Source: Patescibacteria group bacterium
Lineage (GTDB): Bacteria; Patescibacteriota; Patescibacteriia; 2-12-FULL-57-11
Direction of reading: 5' to 3'
Length of the DNA: 33,112 bases
NCBI GenBank assembly: GCA_004299275.1
Contig: SCSU01000049.1
Location: forward strand, 1 to 33,112
Shown piece after piece: positions 18,145-26,586 of the stretch. The first letter of the stretch is position 1, and each line of letters starts with the position of its first letter. The notes below the pieces were generated by a model that worked only from the letters and a program-made list of their open reading frames with translations, made no database searches and was not told the DNA's origin. A program made the translations under genes and the position numbers.

Positions 18145-18750
18145 ATGAGCATAAAGATTACTTGTAAAATGTGCCGCCGCGAAGGCGTTTCGATTTGCGG
18201 CCGCGAGCGTTGCGCTCTAAAGCGCCGGCCGTTCGCGCCCGGCGTGCACGGACCGACCTCGCGCAGCAAGCTCACGAGCTACGGACGCCAGTTGCGCGAA
18301 AAACAAAAGGCCAAACGGACTTACGGCTTAATGGAGCGGCAATTCCGAAAATATTTTGACGCGGCGGCAAAAAAGAAAGGGAACACCGGCGAACTTTTGG
18401 TCCAAACACTGGAGGAGAGGTTGGATAATGTCGTCTACCGCCTGGGCCTCTCCAAAACTCGGCGTCAGGCGCGCCAGCTCGTGAGCCACGGGCACCTTGT
18501 GGTTGATGGCAAACCGGTTAACATCCCCTCCTACCATCTGCGTCCCGGCCAAATGGTGGAGGTTAATAAGCGCAGTCAGGAGTCGCCGTACTTTCGAGGT
18601 CTAAGCGAGCAGCTGGAAAAACATCTGGTGCCGAGCTGGCTACAATTTGAGGCGGCGAATTTTTCCGGCCGGGTCCTGGAGCACCCCGCCGGCCAGGAAT
18701 TGGAGCAAAATTTCGACCCGAAATTAATCGTTGAATTTTATTCGCGTTAA
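18145..18750 (+). CDS. rpsD: 30S ribosomal protein S4 (zinc-binding C+ type)
   Basis: CKMCRREGVSICGRERCALKRRPFAPGVHG; LEERLDNVVYRLGLSKTRRQARQLVSHGHLVVDGKPVNIPSY. Confidence 0.97.
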   Translation: MSIKITCKMCRREGVSICGRERCALKRRPFAPGVHGPTSRSKLTSYGRQLREKQKAKRTYGLMERQFRKYFDAAAKKKGNTGELLVQTLEERLDNVVYRLGLSKTRRQARQLVSHGHLVVDGKPVNIPSYHLRPGQMVEVNKRSQESPYFRGLSEQLEKHLVPSWLQFEAANFSGRVLEHPAGQELEQNFDPKLIVEFYSR

Positions 18751-18786
18751 TATTTAAAACGCCCCTTGGGCTCACTTTTCTCCTCT

Positions 18787-19560
18787 ATGGAGGACATTCT
18801 CTACCCTTCAAAAATCGAATTATTGCCCGGTGCTTCGCGGCACGAGGCCGTTTTGGTCGCTGAACCATTTTTTCAGGGCTATGGCATGACCGTTGGCAGC
18901 GCCTTGCGTCGCGTGCTGCTCTCCTCGCTCCCTGGCGCGGCGATAACGGCCGTTAAGATTAAGGGCGTTCAGCACGAGTTTTCCACTCTGCCGCAGGTCA
19001 AGGAGGATGTGCTGGAGATTATCCTCAATCTCAAAATGGTTCGATTAAAATCTTTTTCGGCCGAGCCGGTGCGTCTGCGCCTCGCGGTCAAAGGCGAAAA
19101 AGAGGTTACAGCCGGAGACATTCAAGCGACCTCTGACGTGGAAATTGCCAATCCCAAATTGCATCTGGCGACGCTCACCGACAAAAATGCCGAGCTGGAG
19201 ATGGAGGTCTTGGTTGAACGCGGCCGCGGCTATCTGCCGACTGAAGAGCGCGGCAAAGAAAAAAAAGAACTTGGTTTGATTGCGGTGGATGCCTTATTTT
19301 CGCCGGTGATTAACGTCGGTATCCGCGTGGAAAACGTCCGCGTCGGCGAAATTACCAACTACGACAAGCTGATTCTGACCGTGGAAACCGACGGCACGAT
19401 AACCGCCAAACAGGCGATTGAGGAGTCGTCGCGCGTGCTCATTAATCACTTTAATCTGTTTGGCTCCCTGACCGATTTGAAGGGCGAAGTTGCGGAGGAG
19501 GGAGAAGCTCCCGCCAAGCCCAAGCGCGGCCGGAAAAAGAAAGCCGAAGAGGAAAAGTAA
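18787..19560 (+). CDS. rpoA: RNA polymerase alpha subunit, apparently without alpha-CTD
   Basis: GYGMTVGSALRRVLLSSLPGAAITAVKIKGVQHEFSTLPQVKEDVLEIILNLK; ends in a Lys/Arg/Glu-rich tail after the NTD. ATG at 18787 preferred over 18766. Confidence 0.95.
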   Translation: MEDILYPSKIELLPGASRHEAVLVAEPFFQGYGMTVGSALRRVLLSSLPGAAITAVKIKGVQHEFSTLPQVKEDVLEIILNLKMVRLKSFSAEPVRLRLAVKGEKEVTAGDIQATSDVEIANPKLHLATLTDKNAELEMEVLVERGRGYLPTEERGKEKKELGLIAVDALFSPVINVGIRVENVRVGEITNYDKLILTVETDGTITAKQAIEESSRVLINHFNLFGSLTDLKGEVAEEGEAPAKPKRGRKKKAEEEK

Positions 19561-19564
19561 AGTT

Positions 19565-19915
19565 ATGCGTCATCGGAAAAAGACCGTAATCTTGGGCAGG
19601 GAAAAGGGGCCGCGGACCGCGCTGCTCAGGAATTTGGCTACCAGTGTGGTGCTTTTTGAACGAGTGCAGACGACCCGGGCCAAGGCCAAAGCCGTCCAGC
19701 CGCTGGTAGAGCGTCTGGTGACGGTTGCTAAAAACAAAAACGCCTCCGCCCGGCGCGAACTAAACAAAATTTTGACCACTCGCGGGGCGGTGCTAAAGGT
19801 AACGGGGGAGCTTGCCCCGCGTTACGAAAAACGCGCCGGCGGCTACACCCGCATCACCCGCTTGGGTTTTAGAAAAGGCGACGCGGCGGAAATTGTCCAG
19901 TTGGAATTTGTTTAA
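19565..19915 (+). CDS. rplQ: 50S ribosomal protein L17
   Basis: MRHRKKTVILGREKGPRTALLRNLATSVVLFERVQTTRAKAKAVQPLVERLVTVAK. Confidence 0.95.
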   Translation: MRHRKKTVILGREKGPRTALLRNLATSVVLFERVQTTRAKAKAVQPLVERLVTVAKNKNASARRELNKILTTRGAVLKVTGELAPRYEKRAGGYTRITRLGFRKGDAAEIVQLEFV

Positions 19916-19918
19916 ATT

Positions 19919-20281
19919 ATGAAGACAGCGGTCCAGCGAAAAGTTGAGGTGATTGACGCCGCGGATGCTCCGCTCGGCCGTTTGGCGAGCCGCGCGGCGG
20001 TTTTGCTTATCGGTAAACATAAGGCCAATTACGCGCCCAATGCTGATGCCGGTGATTTTGTTCATATAAAAAATGCCGCCAAAATAAAATTGACCGGCAA
20101 AAAGCGTCAGCAAAAAGTTTACAAGTGGTATACCGGTTATCAAGGCGGTCTCAGGACTGAGCCGCTCAAAAGCGTGATAGCTAAAAGCCCCGCGGAAGTC
20201 ATAAAAAAAGCGGTCAAGAACATGCTGCCTAAAAACACTTTTCAGACGCCGCGTCTGCGCCGTTTGCGGATTACTGATTAA
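19919..20281 (+). CDS. rplM: 50S ribosomal protein L13
   Basis: VIDAADAPLGRLASRAAVLLIGKHKANYAPNADAGDFVHIKNAAKIKLTGKK; KNMLPKN. Confidence 0.95.
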   Translation: MKTAVQRKVEVIDAADAPLGRLASRAAVLLIGKHKANYAPNADAGDFVHIKNAAKIKLTGKKRQQKVYKWYTGYQGGLRTEPLKSVIAKSPAEVIKKAVKNMLPKNTFQTPRLRRLRITD

Positions 20282-20285
20282 TTAT

Positions 20286-20822
20286 ATGGAACGAAAGTCT
20301 GCGTCCAAAAAAACAGCCGCGGCCAAGCCCGCGCCAAAGAAGACGGCCTTGAAAGCCACAATCAAAAAAACGCCGCCCAAAGCGGCGACCGCGCCGAGCC
20401 CGGAGCTGGAGGTTAAGGAACAGGGTCCGAAGCGCGAGTTTGTCAAAGCGCTTGGCCGGCGAAAGGAGGCCACGGCCGAAATCCGGCTTTTTCCCGCCGG
20501 CGCCGGTGAGATTACGGTAAATAAAAAGCCGCTCTCCAGTTATTTTCCGCAATTTGAATTGCGCGAGGCGATTCTTTCTCCAATTCGGCTGGCCGGCCGA
20601 GAGGGGAAGATTGACGCATCGGCGCGTCTGCGCGGCGGCGGCTCGCGCGGGCAAGCCGAGGCAATGCGTCTCGGAATTGCGCGAGCGCTGGTTAAATTGG
20701 ATGAGCAGCTGCGTCGTTCAATGAAAAAAAGCGGATTTCTCACCAGAGACGCGCGCGTCAAGGAACGCAAGAAATACGGTTTGAAGAAAGCTCGCCGCGC
20801 GCCGCAGTGGGCAAAGCGCTAG
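20286..20822 (+). CDS. rpsI: 30S ribosomal protein S9 with N-terminal Lys/Ala/Pro-rich extension
   Basis: ALGRRKEATAEIRLFPAGAGEITVNKKPLSSYFP, AMRLGIARALVKLD, C-terminal KKYGLKKARRAPQWAKR. Confidence 0.95.
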   Translation: MERKSASKKTAAAKPAPKKTALKATIKKTPPKAATAPSPELEVKEQGPKREFVKALGRRKEATAEIRLFPAGAGEITVNKKPLSSYFPQFELREAILSPIRLAGREGKIDASARLRGGGSRGQAEAMRLGIARALVKLDEQLRRSMKKSGFLTRDARVKERKKYGLKKARRAPQWAKR

Positions 20823-20835
20823 CGAGAGTTGTATC

Positions 20836-20866
20836 AAGATCGGATCTCCCAAGGAGATCCGATCTT
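20836..20866 (+). terminator. perfect-stem hairpin after rpsI, probable terminator
   Basis: AAGATCGGATCTCC-CAA-GGAGATCCGATCTT, 14-bp perfect stem. Confidence 0.75.
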
Positions 20867-20912
20867 TAAATTATTTGTAAAATTCCGTTTTTTTGAGATA
20901 ATAACACTGATT

Positions 20913-22418
20913 ATGCCCCTGCACAGCACGGAAAAGGTGGTTAAAAATACTATTATTTACACTGCCGCCACCGTCGCCCAAAAAGCGATTTCTTTTATTT
21001 ATTTTTGGACTCTTTCGGCCAATCTCCGGCCCGCCGAATTGGGCGCTTATCTTTCGATGCTGGCTTTGGCCTCGCTATTTTCCATCGGCATGGATTTGGG
21101 ACTGACGCCGCTCCTGACCCGCGAGGCGGCCCAGCATGAGGAACAATCGTCAAAATTACTTCGCGCCACTTACGCCATAAAACTGCCTTTAGTTTTTTTG
21201 ACCACTCTTTTGCTCTGGCTGGCCGCTATTTTGTTTTTTGATCTGCTCGCGGCTGAAAAATTACTGCTCCTGGGAGCGACCTTGATTGTCGCAATTGACG
21301 CTTTTACCGCCGGCGCATACGCCATCCTCCGAGCGCGTCAGAACATTGTTATCGAAAGTCGCGCCATTCTTATTTTTCAGAGCACGGTGATGACCGGCGG
21401 CCTGCTCGCGCTCTTCCTCACCCGGAACATTGTTTTTATTATGGCCGCGCTCCTACTTGGTAGCATGGTCAACGCGGTTTATACCATCGGCAGCGCCCGG
21501 CGAATTGTCGGTGAAAAAATCACCCCGGCCTTTGATCGGCCAAGGATGCGACATTTGACTGCCCGCCTGCCGGCTTTTGCCGCGGCCGGCATCTTTACCA
21601 AAATCTACCAGCAGGCGGATGTCGTCCTGTTGCGCTTGCTCGCCAGCACCCACGCGGTCGGCCTCTACAGCATTCCGGCAAAAATCACCACCGCGCTCCA
21701 GACGCTCATCCCCGGCGCCTTTAGCGCGGCAATCTATCCCACCATGTCCAACTTCGCACGCGTTGACCGCGCGCGGTTGGCGGCGCTTTTCAGCTACACC
21801 TTTGGCTCGCTTTTCCTTCTGGCCTTGCCGCTTGGACTTTTCCTCGCGATGCTCACGCCCACTATCCTCGCCACTGTCTGGCCGCAATATCTGCCGGTCG
21901 CGCCGGCCATGCGGCTGATGCTCCTCGCGGTGCCGTTTCTCTTTTTGCCTTACGCTACCAGTTCGCTGCTTAATGCCGTCGGCCGCGAAAAAAGAAACTC
22001 GCTAAACCGCGCGGCGATGACGGCGATAAATGTCGGCGCCAATCTCCTGCTCATTCCGTTTTATCGTGAGTTTGGCGCGGCCATAGCTTTTTTTTCCGCC
22101 AACGCCCTGCTTTTAATTTTGGATTTGGCGGCTGTCCGGAGGGAATTTGCGCTTTGGAACGCGGACATTCGTCGTTTGACAATCGGTTCGGTCGTCTCCT
22201 GCCTGCCGGCGCTCATTGCGGCCTGGCTCGTGCTCGGGTTCGTCCAGAGTCGCGCGATCGGTCAGCAGGGACTGTTGGCGTTTGTGGAATTGAACGTCAT
22301 CTCCTTTGGCGCGGCGATGATTATCTATGTTATTTTCCTGGCGCTGACGCGGACGATTCGTCGTGCCGATGTCGCGGCTTTGCGTCAAATGATTAAACCC
22401 AAGACAGCCGGCCTATGA
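20913..22418 (+). CDS. oligosaccharide flippase / polysaccharide transporter (Wzx/MATE-like)
   Basis: VVKNTIIYTAATVAQKAISFIYFWTLSANLRPAELGAYLSMLALASLFSIGMDLGLTPLLTREAA; multi-TM; heads a glycosyltransferase cluster. ATG 20913 preferred over the ORF-track start in the terminator. Confidence 0.85.
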   Translation: MPLHSTEKVVKNTIIYTAATVAQKAISFIYFWTLSANLRPAELGAYLSMLALASLFSIGMDLGLTPLLTREAAQHEEQSSKLLRATYAIKLPLVFLTTLLLWLAAILFFDLLAAEKLLLLGATLIVAIDAFTAGAYAILRARQNIVIESRAILIFQSTVMTGGLLALFLTRNIVFIMAALLLGSMVNAVYTIGSARRIVGEKITPAFDRPRMRHLTARLPAFAAAGIFTKIYQQADVVLLRLLASTHAVGLYSIPAKITTALQTLIPGAFSAAIYPTMSNFARVDRARLAALFSYTFGSLFLLALPLGLFLAMLTPTILATVWPQYLPVAPAMRLMLLAVPFLFLPYATSSLLNAVGREKRNSLNRAAMTAINVGANLLLIPFYREFGAAIAFFSANALLLILDLAAVRREFALWNADIRRLTIGSVVSCLPALIAAWLVLGFVQSRAIGQQGLLAFVELNVISFGAAMIIYVIFLALTRTIRRADVAALRQMIKPKTAGL

Positions 22419-23479
22419 AATATTTGTTAGTAACTCCGGAATTTCCGCCGGACACCGGCGGCGTAGCGCGTTACCTCGGCGCGTTAGCGGCGGAAAAAGA
22501 TACGCGATTAGCAGTGGCTTCGCCTCATGGACCTATTTTATTTCGTCCGGATTGGAATTTTTGGCCGCGCTGGCTGCCGCTCCTCTGGCGTCTCCCGTCT
22601 CTAATTCGCGCGAATGGTTCCAAGGTGCTTATCATTTCCCATGTTCTGCCTTACGGCTATGCCGCGTTGCTCTCTGGTCTGCCCTATGTCGTGATTTGCC
22701 ATGGCTTGGATGTCGCCGCGCCGCGTCGACGCCCTTGGAAGCGGTTCTGGGCCGGAGTCGCGCTGCGGCGCGCTAGCTGTGTCGTCGTAAACAGTGAGGC
22801 GACTAAAAAAATTGTTCTGCGTTATGGTGTTCGGGAGTCGCGGCTCCGTGTCATTTATCCGCCACCTTCCTGGGATCCGGCAGAAGTAGGGGAGAGGGCC
22901 GAAACAAATCTGGCGGAGCGCTATAATCTTTTTGATAAAAAAGTGTTGTTGATTGCCGGACGATTAGTGCCGCGAAAGGGCGTTGATGTCGCGCTTCAGA
23001 TTATGCCCAAGGTTAAGGAGCGCTTTAGTGACGCGCGGCTCCTGATTGCCGGCGAAGGCCCAGAGCGTCCGCGCCTGGAACAACAGGCAGTCAATGTGGG
23101 GATAAAAGACAGCATTATTTTCCTCGGAAAAATTTCCGACGCCGAATTGCGCGATGCCTACTCGCTGGCCTACGCCGTTCTCTATCCTTCCCAAGAGTTG
23201 CCCGGGGACATTGAGGGCTTTGGCATCGGTGCGGCGGATGCCGGCCTCTTCAGCAAACCAGTGATCGCCAGTCGCACGGGAGGATTGCCCGAGGCAGTCA
23301 AAGATGGAGTAACTGGTCTGCTCGTGCCTCCGGACGCGCCAGGCGCGCTGTTAGAGGCCATTTTGGGCCTTTTAAGCAGCCCAGAAAGCGCGAAAACCCT
23401 AGGAGAAGGCGGCCGGCGGCTTGCGGCTCAAAGAACAAAAATTTCGTTCCGAAACGCCTTCTTCGAAGCATTGTTATGA
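22415..23479 (+). CDS. glycosyltransferase family 4 (GT-B)
   Basis: KKVLLIAGRLVPRKGVDVALQIMPKV, LLIAGEGPERPRLE, GFGIGAADAGLFSKPVIASRTGGLPEAVKDGVTGLLVPPDAP. Confidence 0.92.
   Translation: MKYLLVTPEFPPDTGGVARYLGALAAEKDTRLAVASPHGPILFRPDWNFWPRWLPLLWRLPSLIRANGSKVLIISHVLPYGYAALLSGLPYVVICHGLDVAAPRRRPWKRFWAGVALRRASCVVVNSEATKKIVLRYGVRESRLRVIYPPPSWDPAEVGERAETNLAERYNLFDKKVLLIAGRLVPRKGVDVALQIMPKVKERFSDARLLIAGEGPERPRLEQQAVNVGIKDSIIFLGKISDAELRDAYSLAYAVLYPSQELPGDIEGFGIGAADAGLFSKPVIASRTGGLPEAVKDGVTGLLVPPDAPGALLEAILGLLSSPESAKTLGEGGRRLAAQRTKISFRNAFFEALL
22604..22615. repeat. ATTCGCGCGAAT palindrome copy 3 (in GT4 gene, SLIRANGSK)
   Basis: Context GTCTCTAATTCGCGCGAATGGTTCCAAGG. Confidence 0.95.
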
Positions 23480-24174
23480 CGATTTCAATTATTATTCCGG
23501 CGCATAACGCCAGCCGGACAATCGTCAAAACCATCAAATCAATTTTGGCGCAGAGCAAACTGCCGGAAGAGATTATTGTTGTTGACGACGGCTCTGCTGA
23601 TAACCTTCAATCGTATCTATCGCTAATTCGCGCGAATGTGCGCTTGGAGAGGATCGCCCACGCCGGCGCGGCGGCGGCGCGGAACGCCGGCGCGCGGCAG
23701 GCCAAGGGTGATGCCTTATTTTTTTGCGACGCTGATATTGAACTTTTTCCCACTGCCTTGCAAAAATTAGAAAAAGCGCTGGCGGATAATCCTAACGCCG
23801 TTTTTGCTTACTCGGCTTTTGAGTGGGGCGGCAGAATTTTTGGCAATCGTGATTTTGACCCCGAGGAAGTCCGCCGCAACAATTACATCTCCACCATGAG
23901 TTTAATCAGCCGTTCCGCCTTCCCCGGTTTTGACGAAACCCTGCCGAGGTTCCAGGACTGGGATTTGTGGCTCACTATCATTGAACGCGGCGGCAACGGC
24001 GCGCGCGTGCCGGAAGTTCTTTTTCGCGTGCTGGAAGAAGGAAAGATGAGCCGCCGCGGCGGTCTCTCGCGCCTCCGCGCCACCGCGGCAGTCAGGAAAA
24101 AACACCGTCTCTCGTGGCGGATTTCCGACTTTTGGCTGGCGTTTAAGGAATCGCTACGCGCCGGTCGCCTATGA
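23476..24174 (+). CDS. glycosyltransferase family 2
   Basis: TISIIIPAHNASRTIVKTIKSILAQSKLPEEIIVVDDGSAD, AAAARNAGARQAKGDALFFCDADIE. Confidence 0.92.
   Translation: MTISIIIPAHNASRTIVKTIKSILAQSKLPEEIIVVDDGSADNLQSYLSLIRANVRLERIAHAGAAAARNAGARQAKGDALFFCDADIELFPTALQKLEKALADNPNAVFAYSAFEWGGRIFGNRDFDPEEVRRNNYISTMSLISRSAFPGFDETLPRFQDWDLWLTIIERGGNGARVPEVLFRVLEEGKMSRRGGLSRLRATAAVRKKHRLSWRISDFWLAFKESLRAGRL
23626..23637. repeat. ATTCGCGCGAAT palindrome copy 4 (in GT2 gene, SLIRANVR)
   Basis: Context TATCGCTAATTCGCGCGAATGTGCGC. Confidence 0.95.
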
Positions 24175-25043
24175 ACCCGGATTTGACTATTGTTATTGTC
24201 AATTACAAGACCAAAGAATTGGTCAGACGTTTGTTGGCCTCAATTTTCGCGCGAGTGAAAGGGGTTACCTTTGAGGTCTATCTCGTGGATAACGCTTCGG
24301 CTGACGGAGCGGTGGAAATGGCGGCAAGGGAATTCCTTCAAGTAAAAGTCATCGCCAATGAACAAAATTTCGGCTTTGCCCAAGCCAACAATCAGGCGCT
24401 GCGGCTCGCCGCGGGACGTCATATTCTTCTTCTTAATCCGGACACCGAACTCATTGAGGACACGCCAACAGCTTTGGTTCGATTTGCCGACTCTCACCAG
24501 AATGCCGGCGTTGTCGGTTGTAAAATTTTGAATTCTGACCGTAGTAGGCAAAAGTCCGTGCTGGCCTTTCCCACGGTTTGCTCACAGGCGTTTATCATGC
24601 TCAAATTGCACCATCTCTTGCCATGGCTTCCCTGCCTACGGCGTTATTTCCAAAATGACTTTGACTACTCGAAGACAGCGCAAGTTGACCAAGTGATGGG
24701 TTCAGTGTTTTTAATCACCCGCGCCGCACTTGAACGAGTTGGCTTGTTTGATGAAAGATTTTTCCTCTGGTTTGAAGAAGTGGACTATTGCAAGATGGTA
24801 AAAAACGCCGGTTTGGAAGTTTGTTATACGCCGGAGACATCAGCCGTCCACCATGGAGGCCAGAGCTTCGCCCAAGTTTTTGCTCCGCGGCGACAGCGGC
24901 AATTCAACGATTCTTTGACTAAATATTTTCGCAAGCACCACGGCGTCGGCGCTTGGCTTTTGCTTAAGGCGCTCCAACCGTTCTCAATAATTTTGGCTTT
25001 GATTGTCGGACTGCTCGGACTAAAACGCAAAAAATACGCATGA
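24171..25043 (+). CDS. glycosyltransferase family 2 (rhamnosyltransferase-like)
   Basis: LTIVIVNYKTKELVRRLLASIF, VYLVDNASADGAVEMA, NFGFAQANNQALRLAAGRHILLLNPDTEL, FDERFFLWFEEVDYC. Confidence 0.92.
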   Translation: MNPDLTIVIVNYKTKELVRRLLASIFARVKGVTFEVYLVDNASADGAVEMAAREFLQVKVIANEQNFGFAQANNQALRLAAGRHILLLNPDTELIEDTPTALVRFADSHQNAGVVGCKILNSDRSRQKSVLAFPTVCSQAFIMLKLHHLLPWLPCLRRYFQNDFDYSKTAQVDQVMGSVFLITRAALERVGLFDERFFLWFEEVDYCKMVKNAGLEVCYTPETSAVHHGGQSFAQVFAPRRQRQFNDSLTKYFRKHHGVGAWLLLKALQPFSIILALIVGLLGLKRKKYA

Positions 25044-26512
25044 GCAACCTTTCTTGGCGAACAGCATCGCTCGCATTGTTTGGAACGCTTGTCGTTTATC
25101 TAATTTCTTTTTTGGGCTCGCGAAATACTTTAGCAGAAATAATTTGGTTATCGGCCATCTTAATCATAACAGCGTTCGGCCGCTGGCGTTCGCTTATTTT
25201 TGTCACATCGCTCGTCGTCGTGGAACTGGTCGCTGGTTCGCTCGGCCGGCTATTTGCATTTCCTTCCGGTCTCTCGTTGCGAGAGGGGCTCTTCGCCATC
25301 GCGTTACTTGCCACCCTCTTACGGCTTTGGCGTAACCCGGATGAACTCGCCTATCTCCGCCAGCACATTCTCAAATGGCCTTTTCTTTTTTTGGCGGCAG
25401 TGATTATCTGGGGCATCCTCCGCGGTCTCACGCTGCACCCATTTCGGTTGGTCATTGCTGACGCCAATGCCTACGGATATTTTTTGCTTTTGCCAGCGTT
25501 TTTGCTCGCGTATCGCGAAGAAAAAAACAGGGAGCTGCTGTTTTCCACAATCTTGGGCGCGACGACGGCAGCAGCGCTGCTGACACTTTTTGAGCTCTAT
25601 ATTTTTACGCATGGATGGAATGAGCCGTTTCTAGGGGCACAGTACAAGTGGGTACGCGATTTTGGATTAGGGGAAATAACGCGCGCGCCCGGCGGTTTTT
25701 ACCGTGTTTTTTTTCAAGCGCATTTCTGGAATTTTATTGTCTTTATCTGGTCACCGGCGCTCATCGTCAGTCACCTTGGAAACATTCGCGCGAATGATTC
25801 CAAGGTTTGGTGGTTGTTTGTTCCGGCGGCGCTGTCTGCGGCGGCGCTGTTTGTCAGTTTTTCGCGCACTTTTTGGCTGGCCGCCGGACTGGCCGCTCTC
25901 CTAGGCCTTGCGATAGTGATCGCGCGTTCTGACCTGCGTGGCGCGGCCTTCCGTTACCTCGGCGCGCTCATCTTCATTTCCATCCTCGGAGTTGCCGTGC
26001 CCTTTGCCATTACTCGCTCGGTCGGCGGCGCGGCGTTCTCGCGAGCCGGAGCGCTTGCCGGCGAGGCGGCGGCTGACAGCCGGATGAATCTTTTGGCCGT
26101 CATGGCGCCGGTAATTAGAGAACATCCAATCCTCGGCTGGGGTTTTGGTAAGGAACTGACTTATATCACCAAAGACCCGCGCTTGCTCGCATATTTTCCC
26201 GACGGCCGTTACACCACTTATGCATTTGAATGGGGTTGGTTGGATTTCTGGCTCAAGATGGGGCTTGGGGGAATGATTGCCTTCCTAGCACTTGTTCTAA
26301 CATTGCTCCGAGGGCTCTGGCGGGGGATAGCGGTCGCGGATGATCGCTGGCTGTCTCTGGCTCTGTTTTTATCGCTCGTCGGCGTCTCTGTCGCGCACCT
26401 GTTTTCGCCATGGCTTAATCACCCGCTGGGTATTGGGCTCGTGCTTCTTATTGTTGCCTTGTGGCAAAAAACGAAATCGGATCCGTATATTAAAAAAGAC
26501 AGCTATTTCTAG
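25040..26512 (+). CDS. O-antigen ligase/polymerase-like membrane protein
   Basis: Multi-TM; VSFSRTFWLAAGLAALLGL and REHPILGWGFGKEL typical of the Wzy/WaaL family; last gene of the polysaccharide cluster. Confidence 0.82.
   Translation: MSNLSWRTASLALFGTLVVYLISFLGSRNTLAEIIWLSAILIITAFGRWRSLIFVTSLVVVELVAGSLGRLFAFPSGLSLREGLFAIALLATLLRLWRNPDELAYLRQHILKWPFLFLAAVIIWGILRGLTLHPFRLVIADANAYGYFLLLPAFLLAYREEKNRELLFSTILGATTAAALLTLFELYIFTHGWNEPFLGAQYKWVRDFGLGEITRAPGGFYRVFFQAHFWNFIVFIWSPALIVSHLGNIRANDSKVWWLFVPAALSAAALFVSFSRTFWLAAGLAALLGLAIVIARSDLRGAAFRYLGALIFISILGVAVPFAITRSVGGAAFSRAGALAGEAAADSRMNLLAVMAPVIREHPILGWGFGKELTYITKDPRLLAYFPDGRYTTYAFEWGWLDFWLKMGLGGMIAFLALVLTLLRGLWRGIAVADDRWLSLALFLSLVGVSVAHLFSPWLNHPLGIGLVLLIVALWQKTKSDPYIKKDSYF
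25784..25795. repeat. ATTCGCGCGAAT palindrome copy 5 with extended inverted flanks
   Basis: CCTTGGAAAC-ATTCGCGCGAAT-GATTCCAAGG; encodes NIRANDSK in frame. Confidence 0.95.
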
Positions 26513-26519
26513 CTGTTTT
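26492..26519. terminator. bidirectional terminator hairpin between convergent genes
   Basis: AAAAAAGACAGCTA-TTTC-TAGCTGTTTT; on minus strand ACAGCTA-GAAA-TAGCTGT-C-TTTTTT. Confidence 0.75.
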
Positions 26520-26586
26520 CCACTTCGAGTGGATAATCCGGACTTAGTAGCAACGCGACCGCGGCGTTGGGCTGGCGGGGTATTCC

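Noticed and set aside
26499-26519. AGCTATTTCTAGCTGTTTT resembles part of the Cas9 crRNA:tracrRNA/sgRNA scaffold
   Set aside because: It is a short palindromic terminator at the end of an ORF; no repeats, spacers or cas genes are nearby, so the similarity is coincidental.
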